From Flavobacteriales bacterium 33_180_T64 (GTDB lineage: Bacteria > Bacteroidota > Bacteroidia > Flavobacteriales > Flavobacteriaceae): 64,000 bases of DNA. Below, in pieces: positions 9,503-17,952 of the stretch (within the stretch, counting starts at the first letter, position 1; each line of letters opens with the position of its first letter). A program made the position numbers and the translations under genes. The DNA is taken from contig MAAQ01000005.1 of NCBI GenBank assembly GCA_002162685.1, positions 102,018-166,017 on the forward strand. The letters run 5' to 3'. The notes beneath the pieces are model-generated. The model saw only the letters and a program-made list of their open reading frames with translations, had not been told where the DNA came from and ran no database searches.

Positions 9503-10785
9503 TATTGTAAATCTTTTAATCGTAAGGTTACTGCGTTTTTGTGTGCTTGTAAGCCTTCAGCTTCAGCCATGAGTTCTATTGTGTTTCCTATTTCTAAAAT
9601 ACCTTCAATTGATATCTTCTGAAATGTGATACTCTTAGTGAAGCTATCTAAATTTACTCCAGAATATGCTTTGCTAAATCCATTTGTAGGTAAGGTGTGA
9701 TTGGTCCCTGAAGCATAGTCGCCAGCACTTTCGGGTGTGTAATTTCCTATAAAAACAGAACCTGCATTCATAATATTATCAACATAGAAATCATTATTTT
9801 TTGTACATATAATGAAATGTTCTGGAGCATATTCATTGATAAGTTCTAAAGCAATATCATCTGTTTCTAGATAAATTAATTTTGAATTGTCAATGGCTTT
9901 TTTAATAATTTCTTGTCTAGACAATTTCTGGATTTGTTTCCCAATTTCATCAGAAACGTTTTTAATTAATTGTTTTGAAGTTGTGACTAATATGACTTGA
10001 CTATCAGCTCCATGTTCTGCTTGACTTAATAAGTCTGAAGCCACATAGCTTGCATTCGCTGTATCATCAGCTACGACTAATAATTCACTTGGACCTGCTG
10101 GCATATCTATAGCGACACCAAATTTTGTTGCCAATTGTTTTGCAGCCATCACATATTGATTTCCTGGTCCAAAAATTTTATATACTTGTGGGATATCACT
10201 AGTCCCAAAAGTCAATCCTGCTATGGCCTGAATACCTCCTACTTTAATAATTTTTGTAACACCACAAAGCTGAGCAGCATATAAAATTTCATTGGCAATA
10301 TTTCCGTCTTCATTTGGAGGAGAACACAGCAAAACCTCTTTACATCCTGCAATTTGAGCAGGAATAGCAAGCATTAAAACCGTTGAAAACAAAGGCGCTG
10401 TACCACTAGGGATATAGAGTCCTATGTTTTGAATTGGTCGCTTTTCTTGCCAACAAACAACCCCTTTAGATGTTTGTACACTAACACGTTTCGTCTTTTG
10501 TGCTGAATGAAAAACTTCAATGTTGTGTTTTGCTTTTTGTATTGCTCTTTTTAATGGATTTGGAATTGAATTTGAAGCCTTTGTAATTTCTTCCAGAGTA
10601 ACTATTGGTGAGCTTAATTTCGCTCCATCAAATAACTCCGTATACTTTGAGATGGCTTTATCTCCATTACGTTGAACATCATCAAAGATTTGATTTACTG
10701 TGTTTTCAATATTCTCTAAAGCCTGAGTTGGTCGTTTTAAAATCTTAGACCAATCTGCTCTATTTGGATTCTCTATTGTTTTCAT
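9502..10785 (-). CDS. hisD: Histidinol dehydrogenase HisD
   Basis: A 427-residue Zn- and NAD-dependent enzyme for the last two oxidation steps from histidinol to histidine. The signature IDMPAGPSELLVVADDTAN and SQAEHGADSQVILVT carry substrate and metal ligands, and the catalytic histidine region YAPEHFII is intact. The C-terminal half has GDYASGTNHTLPTNG. Start and stop overlap both neighbours as TAATG. Confidence 0.97.
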   Translation of the reverse strand: MKTIENPNRADWSKILKRPTQALENIENTVNQIFDDVQRNGDKAISKYTELFDGAKLSSPIVTLEEITKASNSIPNPLKRAIQKAKHNIEVFHSAQKTKRVSVQTSKGVVCWQEKRPIQNIGLYIPSGTAPLFSTVLMLAIPAQIAGCKEVLLCSPPNEDGNIANEILYAAQLCGVTKIIKVGGIQAIAGLTFGTSDIPQVYKIFGPGNQYVMAAKQLATKFGVAIDMPAGPSELLVVADDTANASYVASDLLSQAEHGADSQVILVTTSKQLIKNVSDEIGKQIQKLSRQEIIKKAIDNSKLIYLETDDIALELINEYAPEHFIICTKNNDFYVDNIMNAGSVFIGNYTPESAGDYASGTNHTLPTNGFSKAYSGVNLDSFTKSITFQKISIEGILEIGNTIELMAEAEGLQAHKNAVTLRLKDLQ

Positions 10786-11642
10786 TATAATATCATGTTT
10801 TCAATTGGACAAACTAGAATTCCTTCTGCTCCATTTTGTTTAAGCTCATCAATAACTTCCCAAAATTGATTCTTGTTAATTACAGAGTGTAGCGAACTCC
10901 ATCCTTCTTTAGAGAGCGGCAAAATTGTTGGACTATTCATTCCTGGAAGAATAGTCACCAGTTTATCTAACTTATTATTTGGTGCATTTAGAAGTACATA
11001 TTTGTTTTGTCTTGCATATAAAACAGACTGCAATCTAAACTGAAGTTTCTTTATTTTTTTTTGATTTTCAGAGGAAATTAACGGTGAAACTGCTAAAACT
11101 GCTTCTGATTTCAATAAAACTTCAACCTCTTTTAAGCCGTTTTTAAATAATGTACTCCCACTAGAAACGATATCTACAATGGCATCTGCTAATCCAATAT
11201 TTGGTGCAATTTCTACTGAACCATTAATAATATGAAGATTCGCTTTCACATTATTTTTTTTCAAAAATCGGGAAACTGTATTTGGATAAGATGTTGCGAT
11301 ACGTTTTCCATTTAGATCCTGAATAGAATTATAAGTTTCTGATTTTGGTACAGCGATGGAGACTTTGCAAGAAGAAAAACCAAGTTTTTCAATGATAGAA
11401 ATATTGCTTCCTTTTTCAATTAAAACATTCTCTCCAATAATGGCTGCATCTACGACTCCATCTTTTAAATACTGAGGAATATCACTATTTCTAAGATAAA
11501 ACACTTCTAATGGAAAATTCTTAGCTAAAGCTTTAAGTTGGTCTCTCCCATTATCAATCGAGACTCCAATATCTTTTATGATTCTCATAGAATCATCATG
11601 AAGTCTTCCTGATTTTTGTACTGCAATTTTTAATTTACTCAT
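10785..11642 (-). CDS. hisG: ATP phosphoribosyltransferase HisG (long form)
   Basis: The first committed enzyme of histidine synthesis, joining ATP and PRPP. At 285 residues it is the long form with a C-terminal ACT-like regulatory domain (about 210-285), so it should be feedback-inhibited by histidine and should not need HisZ. KIAVQKSGRLHDDSM starts the catalytic domain; the PRPP-binding stretch is DAIVDIVSSGSTLF. It is the first structural gene of the operon, 117 bp downstream of the stop of a His-rich leader peptide and behind an attenuator-type hairpin. Confidence 0.97.
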   Translation of the reverse strand: MSKLKIAVQKSGRLHDDSMRIIKDIGVSIDNGRDQLKALAKNFPLEVFYLRNSDIPQYLKDGVVDAAIIGENVLIEKGSNISIIEKLGFSSCKVSIAVPKSETYNSIQDLNGKRIATSYPNTVSRFLKKNNVKANLHIINGSVEIAPNIGLADAIVDIVSSGSTLFKNGLKEVEVLLKSEAVLAVSPLISSENQKKIKKLQFRLQSVLYARQNKYVLLNAPNNKLDKLVTILPGMNSPTILPLSKEGWSSLHSVINKNQFWEVIDELKQNGAEGILVCPIENMIL

Positions 11643-11666
11643 TTTGGCTTTATTTATTATTTGCCT

Positions 11667-11675
11667 GAGTAAATC
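11667..11675 (-). promoter_or_regulatory. Segment complementary to the his attenuator loop
   Basis: On the minus strand 11675-11667 reads GATTTACTC, the exact reverse complement of GAGTAAATC at 11720-11712, which forms the loop and inner arm bases of the his terminator hairpin. Pairing could be extended by one A-U and two G-U pairs. It lies 24 bp before the hisG ATG, so the alternative pairing could disrupt the terminator or affect hisG translation. Confidence 0.4.
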
Positions 11676-11691
11676 GCTATTGGGAAATGTT

Positions 11692-11729
11692 ATAAAAACA
11701 AAAAACCGCTTGATTTACTCAAACGGTTT
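11692..11729 (-). terminator. his operon attenuator (rho-independent terminator)
   Basis: Read on the minus strand, an 11-bp stem (AAACCGTTTGA with TCAAGCGGTTT, one U-G wobble) encloses a 5-nt loop and is followed at once by TTTTTTGTTTTT. Stem arms are 11729-11719 and 11713-11703. It lies after the His-rich leader peptide and before hisG, the position expected of a transcription attenuator. Confidence 0.75.
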
Positions 11730-11744
11730 AAAAATATGTTGATG

Positions 11745-11806
11745 TTATTCAATACATTCTCAGCTCGCGTGAGTGCAAGTATGAAAATGATGATGTAATT
11801 GAATAA
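11745..11806 (-). promoter_or_regulatory. his leader hairpin pairing the leader codons with the post-stop segment
   Basis: Minus-strand bases 11806-11793 (TTATTCAATTACAT, leader codons 3-7) and 11757-11745 (ATGTATTGAATAA, just after the leader stop) form 13 base pairs with one bulged U. A ribosome stalled on the His codons would cover the 5' strand of this stem and free the 3' strand. This is the behaviour expected of the pause or competing hairpin in ribosome-mediated attenuation. I could not identify the antiterminator partner with confidence. Confidence 0.55.
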
Positions 11807-11813
11807 AAGTCAT
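11760..11813 (-). CDS. hisL: his operon leader peptide
   Basis: A 17-codon ORF reading MTFIQLHHHFHTCTHAS. Five of 17 residues are histidine, with three in a row at positions 7-9 and further ones at 11 and 15. It sits between a -7 promoter box (11841-11848) and a terminator hairpin, directly upstream of hisG. The expected role is to sense charged tRNA-His: ribosome stalling at the His run would change the folding of the leader RNA and permit read-through into the operon. The symbol is given by functional analogy with the enterobacterial leader; sequence homology is not implied. Confidence 0.8.
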   Translation of the reverse strand: MTFIQLHHHFHTCTHAS

Positions 11814-11840
11814 TTGTTCTTTTTATGTTTACAAATATTT

Positions 11841-11848
11841 CAAATTTA
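11841..11848 (-). promoter_or_regulatory. Predicted -7 box of the his operon promoter
   Basis: The minus strand reads TAAATTTG, matching TAnnTTTG. The start of transcription should be near 11834, about 20 nt before the leader peptide ATG. A TTG at 11875-11873 is 24 bp upstream of the box, slightly longer than the usual spacing. Confidence 0.5.
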
Positions 11849-11885
11849 AATTCATAATTCCTAATTTTTAATCAAGAATTAATAA

Positions 11886-11917
11886 TTTATAAAAATGTAA
11901 GTAGCTTATTGACTTAC
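11886..11917 (-). terminator. Candidate terminator after the SPFH gene
   Basis: On the minus strand GTAAGT (11917-11912) and ACTTAC (11902-11897) form a 6-bp stem with a 9-nt loop, followed by ATTTTTAT. It overlaps the stop region of the SPFH gene and would end the fabG-VWA-SPFH transcript before the his promoter. Confidence 0.4.
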
Positions 11918-12726
11918 TGATTTCCTAAAATGATAGGCAAACCTGAATCTCCTGAGCCGATAACAATGACTTTACTGTTTGGTGATTCTGCTAATTTAAT
12001 TGTTGCTTCAATACCTTTATCTTGAAGGATTTTATCTGTTAAAGAAGCGCTTAATATTTTATTTGCATCTGCTTTACCTTGCGCTTCAATAATTACTTTT
12101 TGAGCTTCTTTTGCCGCTGTAACTAATCTAAATTCATATTCTAAAGACTCTTGTTCTTGCTTTAATTTACGTTCAATTGCTTGCTTAATTGTTGGGGGTA
12201 AAGTGACATCTCTAATTAAAATATCATTTAATTGAATGTATTGATCTATTACAATTTTTCTTGTTTCAACAATTATTTCTTCCTGGATAACATCTCTTTT
12301 ACTAGAATATAATTGTTCAGGTGTATAACGACCTACAACACTTCTAGCCGCACTACGAATTGCTGGTTGCAAAACTCGAGATCTATAATCAATTCCTTTT
12401 TCTTTATGCAATCTACTTAAGTTTTTATAGTCAGGCTGATAAAGTACAGAGGCATCTAATTTGATATCTAAGCCATTAGAAGACAATACTGACATTGTTT
12501 CAGGCATTTCTTGTTGTCTAACCTCATATTCAATAACACTATTCCAGGGTGCAACAAAATTCACACCTTCACCTAAAGGCTCTCCATTAGGGTCTACTCC
12601 ACCTCCTAATTTATATAAAACTCCTGCGTGACCAGAATCTATTGTTACTACTGATTTGAATAATGTAATTAATAATAGCGCCAATACAATTATTGTAAAA
12701 AGGCCTGCTTTTGGTAGCTTTTCCAT
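11914..12726 (-). CDS. Prohibitin/SPFH-domain membrane protein
   Basis: A 270-residue protein with one N-terminal membrane helix (about residues 7-27) and an SPFH/band 7 domain (about 28-220), followed by a charged, probably coiled-coil stretch rich in E, K and Q and a short tail. The segments TIDSGHAGVLYKLGG and GEGVNFVAPWN are typical of bacterial prohibitin-like proteins, which form large membrane-associated rings and influence membrane organisation or proteases. Its exact role here is unknown. I chose the ATG at 12726 because the 13 codons before it (from 12765) are an A/T-rich stretch that looks like leader. It follows the VWA gene closely, so the two may work together. Confidence 0.85.
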   Translation of the reverse strand: MEKLPKAGLFTIIVLALLLITLFKSVVTIDSGHAGVLYKLGGGVDPNGEPLGEGVNFVAPWNSVIEYEVRQQEMPETMSVLSSNGLDIKLDASVLYQPDYKNLSRLHKEKGIDYRSRVLQPAIRSAARSVVGRYTPEQLYSSKRDVIQEEIIVETRKIVIDQYIQLNDILIRDVTLPPTIKQAIERKLKQEQESLEYEFRLVTAAKEAQKVIIEAQGKADANKILSASLTDKILQDKGIEATIKLAESPNSKVIVIGSGDSGLPIILGNQ

Positions 12727-12751
12727 GTTTTTAAATTTTAAATTTTTTATT

Positions 12752-14785
12752 TTAAATAAGTCCATTATATTTTCTCATAAACCACTCAGCTGCAAGGCTA
12801 AGCGCAATGAGAGCGAGAAGATATTCCCATTCTATCAAAGGTACGACTTTTTTAGTGCTTTTTTGAATCGTTGTAAATCTAGAATCGTTTAATAAATCAT
12901 TAACTACAGTTGATGTATTATCTATAAAATAAGACTTCCCATTGCTGTTAGTCGCTAGACTTTGTAGTTTTGTTACATTTGCATTTAAAAACTGATGTTC
13001 AACATTATAATCTAGTATTTTGAGCTCTCCTGATTTAGAAATATTCTCATTATTTACTTTTACTATAAATGTATAATCTCCAGCCTCTAAGCCATTTAAA
13101 TCGACTTCATAATTAGCATTTTTAAGTACAAAGGGAATTGTTTTTTCTGTAGCTGTATTTTTATTTTTAAGTGTAATATTTAAGTTAGAATTATTTTCAA
13201 ACTCATAATTTTTATTAAAAAACTGTGCTGTAATTCTCAAATTATCATTACCATTATAAAATGATTCGTAGTTTACATTTAGTCGCGTTCTACGTTTGTT
13301 TGTACTTAAGTACTGAACTAGCTTTCCTATAAAATTATCAAACGTATGAAATGAATTTTCATCAATATAAACCTGAGCTCTCCATTTCCAAATCCCTTCT
13401 CCTAGAATTAAAGCCTCTCTTCTATCATTAATTTCAAATGTCGCAACTAACGGTTCGTCAATTTGCGTCCCATTAATTGTTTTATAGAGAATAGTTTCAA
13501 AAGGAATTGTAAATGAAGTTTCGCCAAACTCTGCTCTTAAGGGCGGAAACTCTCCAAAGTTTAAATTATCAACTATGAATGTTGCATAATTTTGATTTAA
13601 AGTGGGTTGGTATTCTTCGGATTGATTTGTGAGTTGTTGCTTATAATTACTTTGCAATTGATTTAATAAAGACCAATTGGTTTTAGTACCAGTAATTACT
13701 ATTTTGTTAAGCTTTAATTTATCTATTTCATTAAATAAAGACCTGAAGTTATTAGTTAGCTGATACATCACAACTAATTGAAAATCATTTGATTTGTCTA
13801 AAAATTCTATTGTGGATAGGATCTCCGCTTTTCGTTGTTCGTTGCTCTCTATTGATTTTTTAAGTGCTCCCAAATCTGGATGTAAAATATCAGAAACTAT
13901 AGCGACATTTGTTTTTTGATCAATAACTTCTACAGCAAAACTCTTGGTATTATTAATTCTGTTTTTTTCATTTTCTAAAGGAACAACTTGCACGTTATAA
14001 CTTGCAACACCTACTCTATTTGCTGGTAATGTTAAATTAATAATTTGTGAGGTTATTGTCTCACTAAACGTAATAGGTTTAGAAAACACAGTTGTTGTTC
14101 CTGAAGTAATCTTTAATTGCGTATTAACAGTAGAGTTTCCGTTGTATGTAGCAATAACTTCAACTGGAAATTTATTTTTTAAATAGGCATAGCGATTGAC
14201 ATTTAATTGTTGAATTTTAACATCTACATATGTCGTTGTGTCTCCTAAAACAACTGGAAATATAGGCTGTTTATAACGTTTAGTCATATATGCATAATCA
14301 TTACCGTAAGTTTGATTTCCATCGGAAATTAGAAGCGTTGGAGAAATGGAGCTATTATAAACTTCTGATAAACGTTCGAACACTAACGCTAGGTTAGATT
14401 GTTTCTCATCAAATGACAGAGAATCACTTAGGTTAAAGCCTTTTCCGAAGCTATAAAATTCCAAGTTAAAATTATCATTTAAAGCTTCATTTGTTTTTAA
14501 TGAATTAATAAATGAGTTTGCCTTTAGAGATTGGTTGAGATAATTAATCGATTCTGAATTATCTACTGCAATAACTAGGTTGGGCTTTTCATTGTAATAG
14601 GTGATTTTATCAAACTTAGGGTTAATTAACAACATGAATATAGAAAACAAAGTCACAAATCGCAAAGTAGTGAGCAGCCAAGAACGCTTGCGTTTAATTT
14701 TTGCTTTATAAGCATACTGAAAAAGCGCTAGTAATAGCGCTATGATTCCAGATATGATAATGTATGTGATTGTTTCTGTTTGCAA
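12752..14785 (-). CDS. VWA-like membrane protein
   Basis: A 677-residue protein with two N-terminal membrane helices (about 5-25 and 37-60), a von Willebrand A-type domain (about 68-180) and a C-terminal membrane helix near 655-672 that ends with a short basic tail. The metal-site motif appears as AVDNSES (DxSxS). The central part is rich in beta strands with several NxT/NxS-rich repeats. Related Bacteroidota proteins are annotated only as VWA domain-containing; they resemble BatA/BatB-type proteins, but no function is assigned. It lies between fabG (15 bp upstream) and the SPFH gene in one minus-strand unit. Confidence 0.75.
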   Translation of the reverse strand: MQTETITYIIISGIIALLLALFQYAYKAKIKRKRSWLLTTLRFVTLFSIFMLLINPKFDKITYYNEKPNLVIAVDNSESINYLNQSLKANSFINSLKTNEALNDNFNLEFYSFGKGFNLSDSLSFDEKQSNLALVFERLSEVYNSSISPTLLISDGNQTYGNDYAYMTKRYKQPIFPVVLGDTTTYVDVKIQQLNVNRYAYLKNKFPVEVIATYNGNSTVNTQLKITSGTTTVFSKPITFSETITSQIINLTLPANRVGVASYNVQVVPLENEKNRINNTKSFAVEVIDQKTNVAIVSDILHPDLGALKKSIESNEQRKAEILSTIEFLDKSNDFQLVVMYQLTNNFRSLFNEIDKLKLNKIVITGTKTNWSLLNQLQSNYKQQLTNQSEEYQPTLNQNYATFIVDNLNFGEFPPLRAEFGETSFTIPFETILYKTINGTQIDEPLVATFEINDRREALILGEGIWKWRAQVYIDENSFHTFDNFIGKLVQYLSTNKRRTRLNVNYESFYNGNDNLRITAQFFNKNYEFENNSNLNITLKNKNTATEKTIPFVLKNANYEVDLNGLEAGDYTFIVKVNNENISKSGELKILDYNVEHQFLNANVTKLQSLATNSNGKSYFIDNTSTVVNDLLNDSRFTTIQKSTKKVVPLIEWEYLLALIALSLAAEWFMRKYNGLI

Positions 14786-14800
14786 TTAACACAATTTATA

Positions 14801-15547
14801 TTAAGTCAACATTCCGCCGTCAACGTTTAATGTCTGCCCAGTAACATAAGCGCTCATATCGCTAGCTAAAAAGACGCAAGCATTTGCAATATCTTCAGGA
14901 GTTCCACCTCGTTTTAATGGGATTGCTTTACGCCATCCTTTAACGGTATCCTCATCTAATTTAGCAGTCATTTCGGTTTCAATAAAACCAGGAGCAATCA
15001 CATTACTTCTAATGTTTCTAGATCCTAATTCAAGCGCAACAGATTTTGAAAACCCAATAATACCTGCTTTTGAAGCTGCATAATTGGTTTGACCTGCGTT
15101 ACCTTTTACACCTACAACAGAACTCATATTAATAATAGACCCTTTGCGTTGTTTTAACATTGTACGTTGAACAGCCTTAGTCATATTAAACACAGACTTA
15201 AGATTCACTTCAATCACCTTATCAAAATCATCTTCTCCCATTCTCATAAGAAGGTTGTCTTTTGTGATTCCTGCATTATTAATAAGTATATCAATGCTAC
15301 CAAATTCTTCTAGAACATCTTCGGCAAGTTTTTGAGCATCTTCAAAATTAGCAGCATTACTTTGATAGCCTTTAGCTTTAATTCCTTTATTATTTAATTC
15401 TTTTTCTAGTACGTTTGCTGCTTCTACAGAAGCGCTATATGTAAAGGCAACATTTGCTCCATGTTGCGCGAAAATTTCTGCAATACCTCTACCAATACCT
15501 CTACTAGCACCAGTGATAATTGCTGTTTTTCCTTCAAGTAATCTCAT
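14801..15547 (-). CDS. fabG: 3-oxoacyl-ACP reductase FabG
   Basis: A 248-residue short-chain dehydrogenase that reduces 3-oxoacyl-ACP with NADPH in fatty acid elongation. The dinucleotide site TGASRGIGRG is at about 12-21, NNAG at about 89, the catalytic Ser in INMSSVVG, and the YAASK pair at about 156-160. C-terminal VTGQTLNVDGGM is typical of FabG. It begins a transcript with the VWA and SPFH genes and is separated from sucD by a hairpin terminator. A -7 box on the minus strand (TATATTTG, 15580-15573) precedes it. Confidence 0.95.
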   Translation of the reverse strand: MRLLEGKTAIITGASRGIGRGIAEIFAQHGANVAFTYSASVEAANVLEKELNNKGIKAKGYQSNAANFEDAQKLAEDVLEEFGSIDILINNAGITKDNLLMRMGEDDFDKVIEVNLKSVFNMTKAVQRTMLKQRKGSIINMSSVVGVKGNAGQTNYAASKAGIIGFSKSVALELGSRNIRSNVIAPGFIETEMTAKLDEDTVKGWRKAIPLKRGGTPEDIANACVFLASDMSAYVTGQTLNVDGGMLT

Positions 15548-15572
15548 TTTTTAATATTTAATAGTTGGTATT

Positions 15573-15580
15573 CAAATATA
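15573..15580 (-). promoter_or_regulatory. Predicted -7 box upstream of fabG
   Basis: The minus strand reads TATATTTG, an exact TAnnTTTG match 26 bp before the fabG ATG. A TTG at 15597-15595 is only 14 bp upstream, closer than usual. Confidence 0.4.
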
Positions 15581-15601
15581 GCAATTACAAGTTGCAAGAA
15601 A

Positions 15602-15636
15602 TAAAAAAACCTCACAAAATGTTGTGAGGTTTTTAA
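15602..15636 (-). terminator. Terminator after sucD
   Basis: A perfect 10-bp stem (AACCTCACAA / TTGTGAGGTT, 15608-15617 and 15622-15631) with a 4-nt loop. On the minus strand it is followed by a T run, and on the plus strand also by TTTT, so it can act in both directions. It ends the lipid A-sucD transcript. Confidence 0.8.
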
Positions 15637-15652
15637 CAATATTATTAGTGTC

Positions 15653-16525
15653 TTATCCAATAACTTCAGCTACTTTTTTTCCTATTTCTGCAGGAGATTC
15701 AACAACGTGAATTCCACACTCTCTCATAATAGCTTTTTTTGCTTGAGCAGTATCGTCACTTCCTCCTACAATTGCACCTGCATGTCCCATTGTTCGTCCA
15801 GCTGGAGCTGTTTCACCAGCAATAAATCCAATAACTGGTTTTTTACTTCCACTGTTTTGGTACCACTTAGCTGCATCAGCTTCTAGTTGCCCACCAATTT
15901 CGCCAATCATAACAACACATTCCGTTTCTGGATCGTTTATTAATAACTCAACAGCTTCTTTAGTAGTTGTACCTATAATTGGATCTCCACCTATACCTAT
16001 TGCAGTTGTAATCCCTAGACCTTGCTTAACAACCTGATCTGCTGCTTCATAAGTTAATGTTCCTGATTTAGAGACAATACCAACATTTCCTTTTTTGAAA
16101 ACAAAACCTGGCATAATACCAACTTTAGCTTCTCCTGGAGTAATCACTCCTGGGCAGTTAGGACCTACTAATCTACAGTCTCTATCTTTAATATAAGCTG
16201 AGGCTTTAATCATATCTGCAACAGGAATTCCTTCAGTAATTGTTATAATTACTTTAATTCCTGCATCAGCAGCTTCCATAATGGCATCTGCAGCGAAAGC
16301 AGGAGGAACAAAAATAATAGTTGTGTCTGCTCCTACAGCTGTAACAGCTTCGGCTACCGTATTGAAAACAGGTTTATCTAAATGTGTTTGTCCTCCTTTA
16401 CCAGGTGTAACTCCACCAACAACATTTGTTCCATACTCAATCATTTGACCTGCATGAAATGTACCTTCACTTCCAGTAAAACCTTGTACAATTATTTTTG
16501 AATCTTTATTAACTAAAACGCTCAT
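15653..16525 (-). CDS. sucD: Succinate-CoA ligase alpha subunit SucD
   Basis: A 290-residue subunit that binds CoA and carries the phosphorylated histidine of succinyl-CoA synthetase in the TCA cycle. N-terminal [22 protein letters not shown], the middle [21 protein letters not shown] and the active-site histidine in [13 protein letters not shown] are intact. I chose the ATG at 16525, which gives the family's usual start [10 protein letters not shown]; a longer frame to 16564 would begin almost at the predicted transcription start. The beta subunit sucC is not in the window. Confidence 0.96.
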   Translation of the reverse strand: MSVLVNKDSKIIVQGFTGSEGTFHAGQMIEYGTNVVGGVTPGKGGQTHLDKPVFNTVAEAVTAVGADTTIIFVPPAFAADAIMEAADAGIKVIITITEGIPVADMIKASAYIKDRDCRLVGPNCPGVITPGEAKVGIMPGFVFKKGNVGIVSKSGTLTYEAADQVVKQGLGITTAIGIGGDPIIGTTTKEAVELLINDPETECVVMIGEIGGQLEADAAKWYQNSGSKKPVIGFIAGETAPAGRTMGHAGAIVGGSDDTAQAKKAIMRECGIHVVESPAEIGKKVAEVIG

Positions 16526-16575
16526 TTGTGTTTGTTTTGTTTGATTTGTGTTTTTTAAATGCAAAATTTGTTATG

Positions 16576-16583
16576 CAAAAGTA
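16576..16583 (-). promoter_or_regulatory. Predicted -7 box upstream of sucD
   Basis: The minus strand reads TACTTTTG (TAnnTTTG). Transcription would begin near 16570, giving sucD its own promoter in addition to read-through from the lipid A genes, and supporting the ATG at 16525. Confidence 0.4.
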
Positions 16584-16611
16584 GGTTTTTGAATATAATT
16601 TATAAACCTTT

Positions 16612-17016
16612 TTAAACTTTTATTTCAGCATAAGAATTTAAACTATCAGAACTATTATCTAGCTGCTGACTTATTTCAAATCCTTTATATAATTTCCCGT
16701 CTTTTATTTCCCAAATAGAAATAAAGTGCGCTAAAGGCTCGTCTTTTTCTGGACGTTCAATTGTGGTTACATATACAGTATATCTAGCGGTTATAATTCC
16801 GTCATCGTCAAGTAAGTGACTTAATCTGTATTTAAAAGAATGAAAAGATTTTTTCACTCCCGTTAACATATTATCTAACCCTGTATAATCCAAAACAGTA
16901 TAACCCTTTGTACTATGCCATTTTAGACTACACTCTTTATGAAAAAAATTTAAGATGTTTTCATCTTTAGCTAAATCTAATTCATAAAATGCTTTAACAA
17001 TTTCTTTTGCTGACAT
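16612..17016 (-). CDS. SnoaL/NTF2-like small protein
   Basis: A 134-residue single-domain protein of the NTF2-like fold: an N-terminal helix (KEIVKAFYELDLA), the typical WHSTKGYTVLDYTGLDNM segment and beta strands with ITARYTVYVTTIERP and FISIWEIKDGKLYKGFEI. Members can be isomerases, hydrolases or simple ligand-binding proteins, and nothing in the sequence tells which. It starts one base before the end of the preceding lpxD-like gene, so it belongs to the lipid A operon by position. Confidence 0.7.
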   Translation of the reverse strand: MSAKEIVKAFYELDLAKDENILNFFHKECSLKWHSTKGYTVLDYTGLDNMLTGVKKSFHSFKYRLSHLLDDDGIITARYTVYVTTIERPEKDEPLAHFISIWEIKDGKLYKGFEISQQLDNSSDSLNSYAEIKV

Positions 17017-17952
17017 TTATTTATTTTTTAATTTTTCAATAAGTTCAGGGATTTTTCTAATATATGCCATTTCTTTAAATTTCTCTCTTGCTTCAAAAGC
17101 AGGAGATCCAAAATACGTTTTATTTTTGTCAGTAGAATGTCCTAAACCTGACTGAGCGTATATTTCGGTTCCTTTAGCAATTGTAATTCCACTTTTTACA
17201 CCAACTTGTCCCCAAAGCGTGACTTCATCTTCTATTACAACACAACCGGCAATTCCTGTTTGTGATGCAATTAAACACTTTTTACCAATAATGGTATCAT
17301 GTCCTACTTGTATTTGGTTATCTAATTTTGAACCTTCTCCAATAGTCGTATCACCAGTAACTCCTCTATCGATTGTACAAAGTGCTCCAATATCTACATT
17401 GTTTTTTATAACAACTCGACCTCCAGATTTTAATTGATCAAATCCTTCAGGGCGATTTTTATAATAAAATGCACTTGCTCCTAAAATTGTACCAGCATGT
17501 ATAATTACATTATCACCAATAACAGTATCATCATAGATACTCACATTAGAATGAATAATACAATTATCACCAATAATTACATTATTACCAATAAAACAAT
17601 TGGGTTGCACAACTGAATTTACACCAATTTTAGCAGATGTCGCAATGGCAACATTAGACGATTGAAATGGCTTAAAATGACTAGTTAATTTATTAAAATC
17701 CCGAAATGGATCATCACTTAGTAATAGTGCTTTTCCTTCTGGGCAATCTACTTTTTTGTTTATAAGAACTACTGTTGCAGCAGATTCTAATGCTTTGTCA
17801 TAATATTTTGGGTGATCCACAAAAACGATATCTCCAGGTTCGACTACATGGATCTCATTCATTCCAAAAACAGGAAAATCATCTGCTCCAATATATTCAG
17901 AAGAAATAATACTTGCGATATCTTTTAATGTATGCTGCTTAGGAAACTTCAT
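17017..17952 (-). CDS. LpxD-like left-handed beta-helix acyltransferase, second copy
   Basis: A 311-residue paralogue of LpxD. The N-terminal part (about 1-95) resembles the LpxD uridine-binding domain, with FVDHPKYYDKALESAATVVLIN. From about 100 to 275 hexapeptide repeats such as IGNNVIIGDNCIIHSNVSI form the left-handed beta helix. The putative catalytic histidine lies in DNQIQVGHDTIIG. The C-terminal helix is short and differs from that of the true LpxD at 20795. It begins immediately after efp. It may acylate a different nucleotide sugar or act as an alternative lipid A N-acyltransferase; its substrate is unknown. Confidence 0.75.
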   Translation of the reverse strand: MKFPKQHTLKDIASIISSEYIGADDFPVFGMNEIHVVEPGDIVFVDHPKYYDKALESAATVVLINKKVDCPEGKALLLSDDPFRDFNKLTSHFKPFQSSNVAIATSAKIGVNSVVQPNCFIGNNVIIGDNCIIHSNVSIYDDTVIGDNVIIHAGTILGASAFYYKNRPEGFDQLKSGGRVVIKNNVDIGALCTIDRGVTGDTTIGEGSKLDNQIQVGHDTIIGKKCLIASQTGIAGCVVIEDEVTLWGQVGVKSGITIAKGTEIYAQSGLGHSTDKNKTYFGSPAFEAREKFKEMAYIRKIPELIEKLKNK

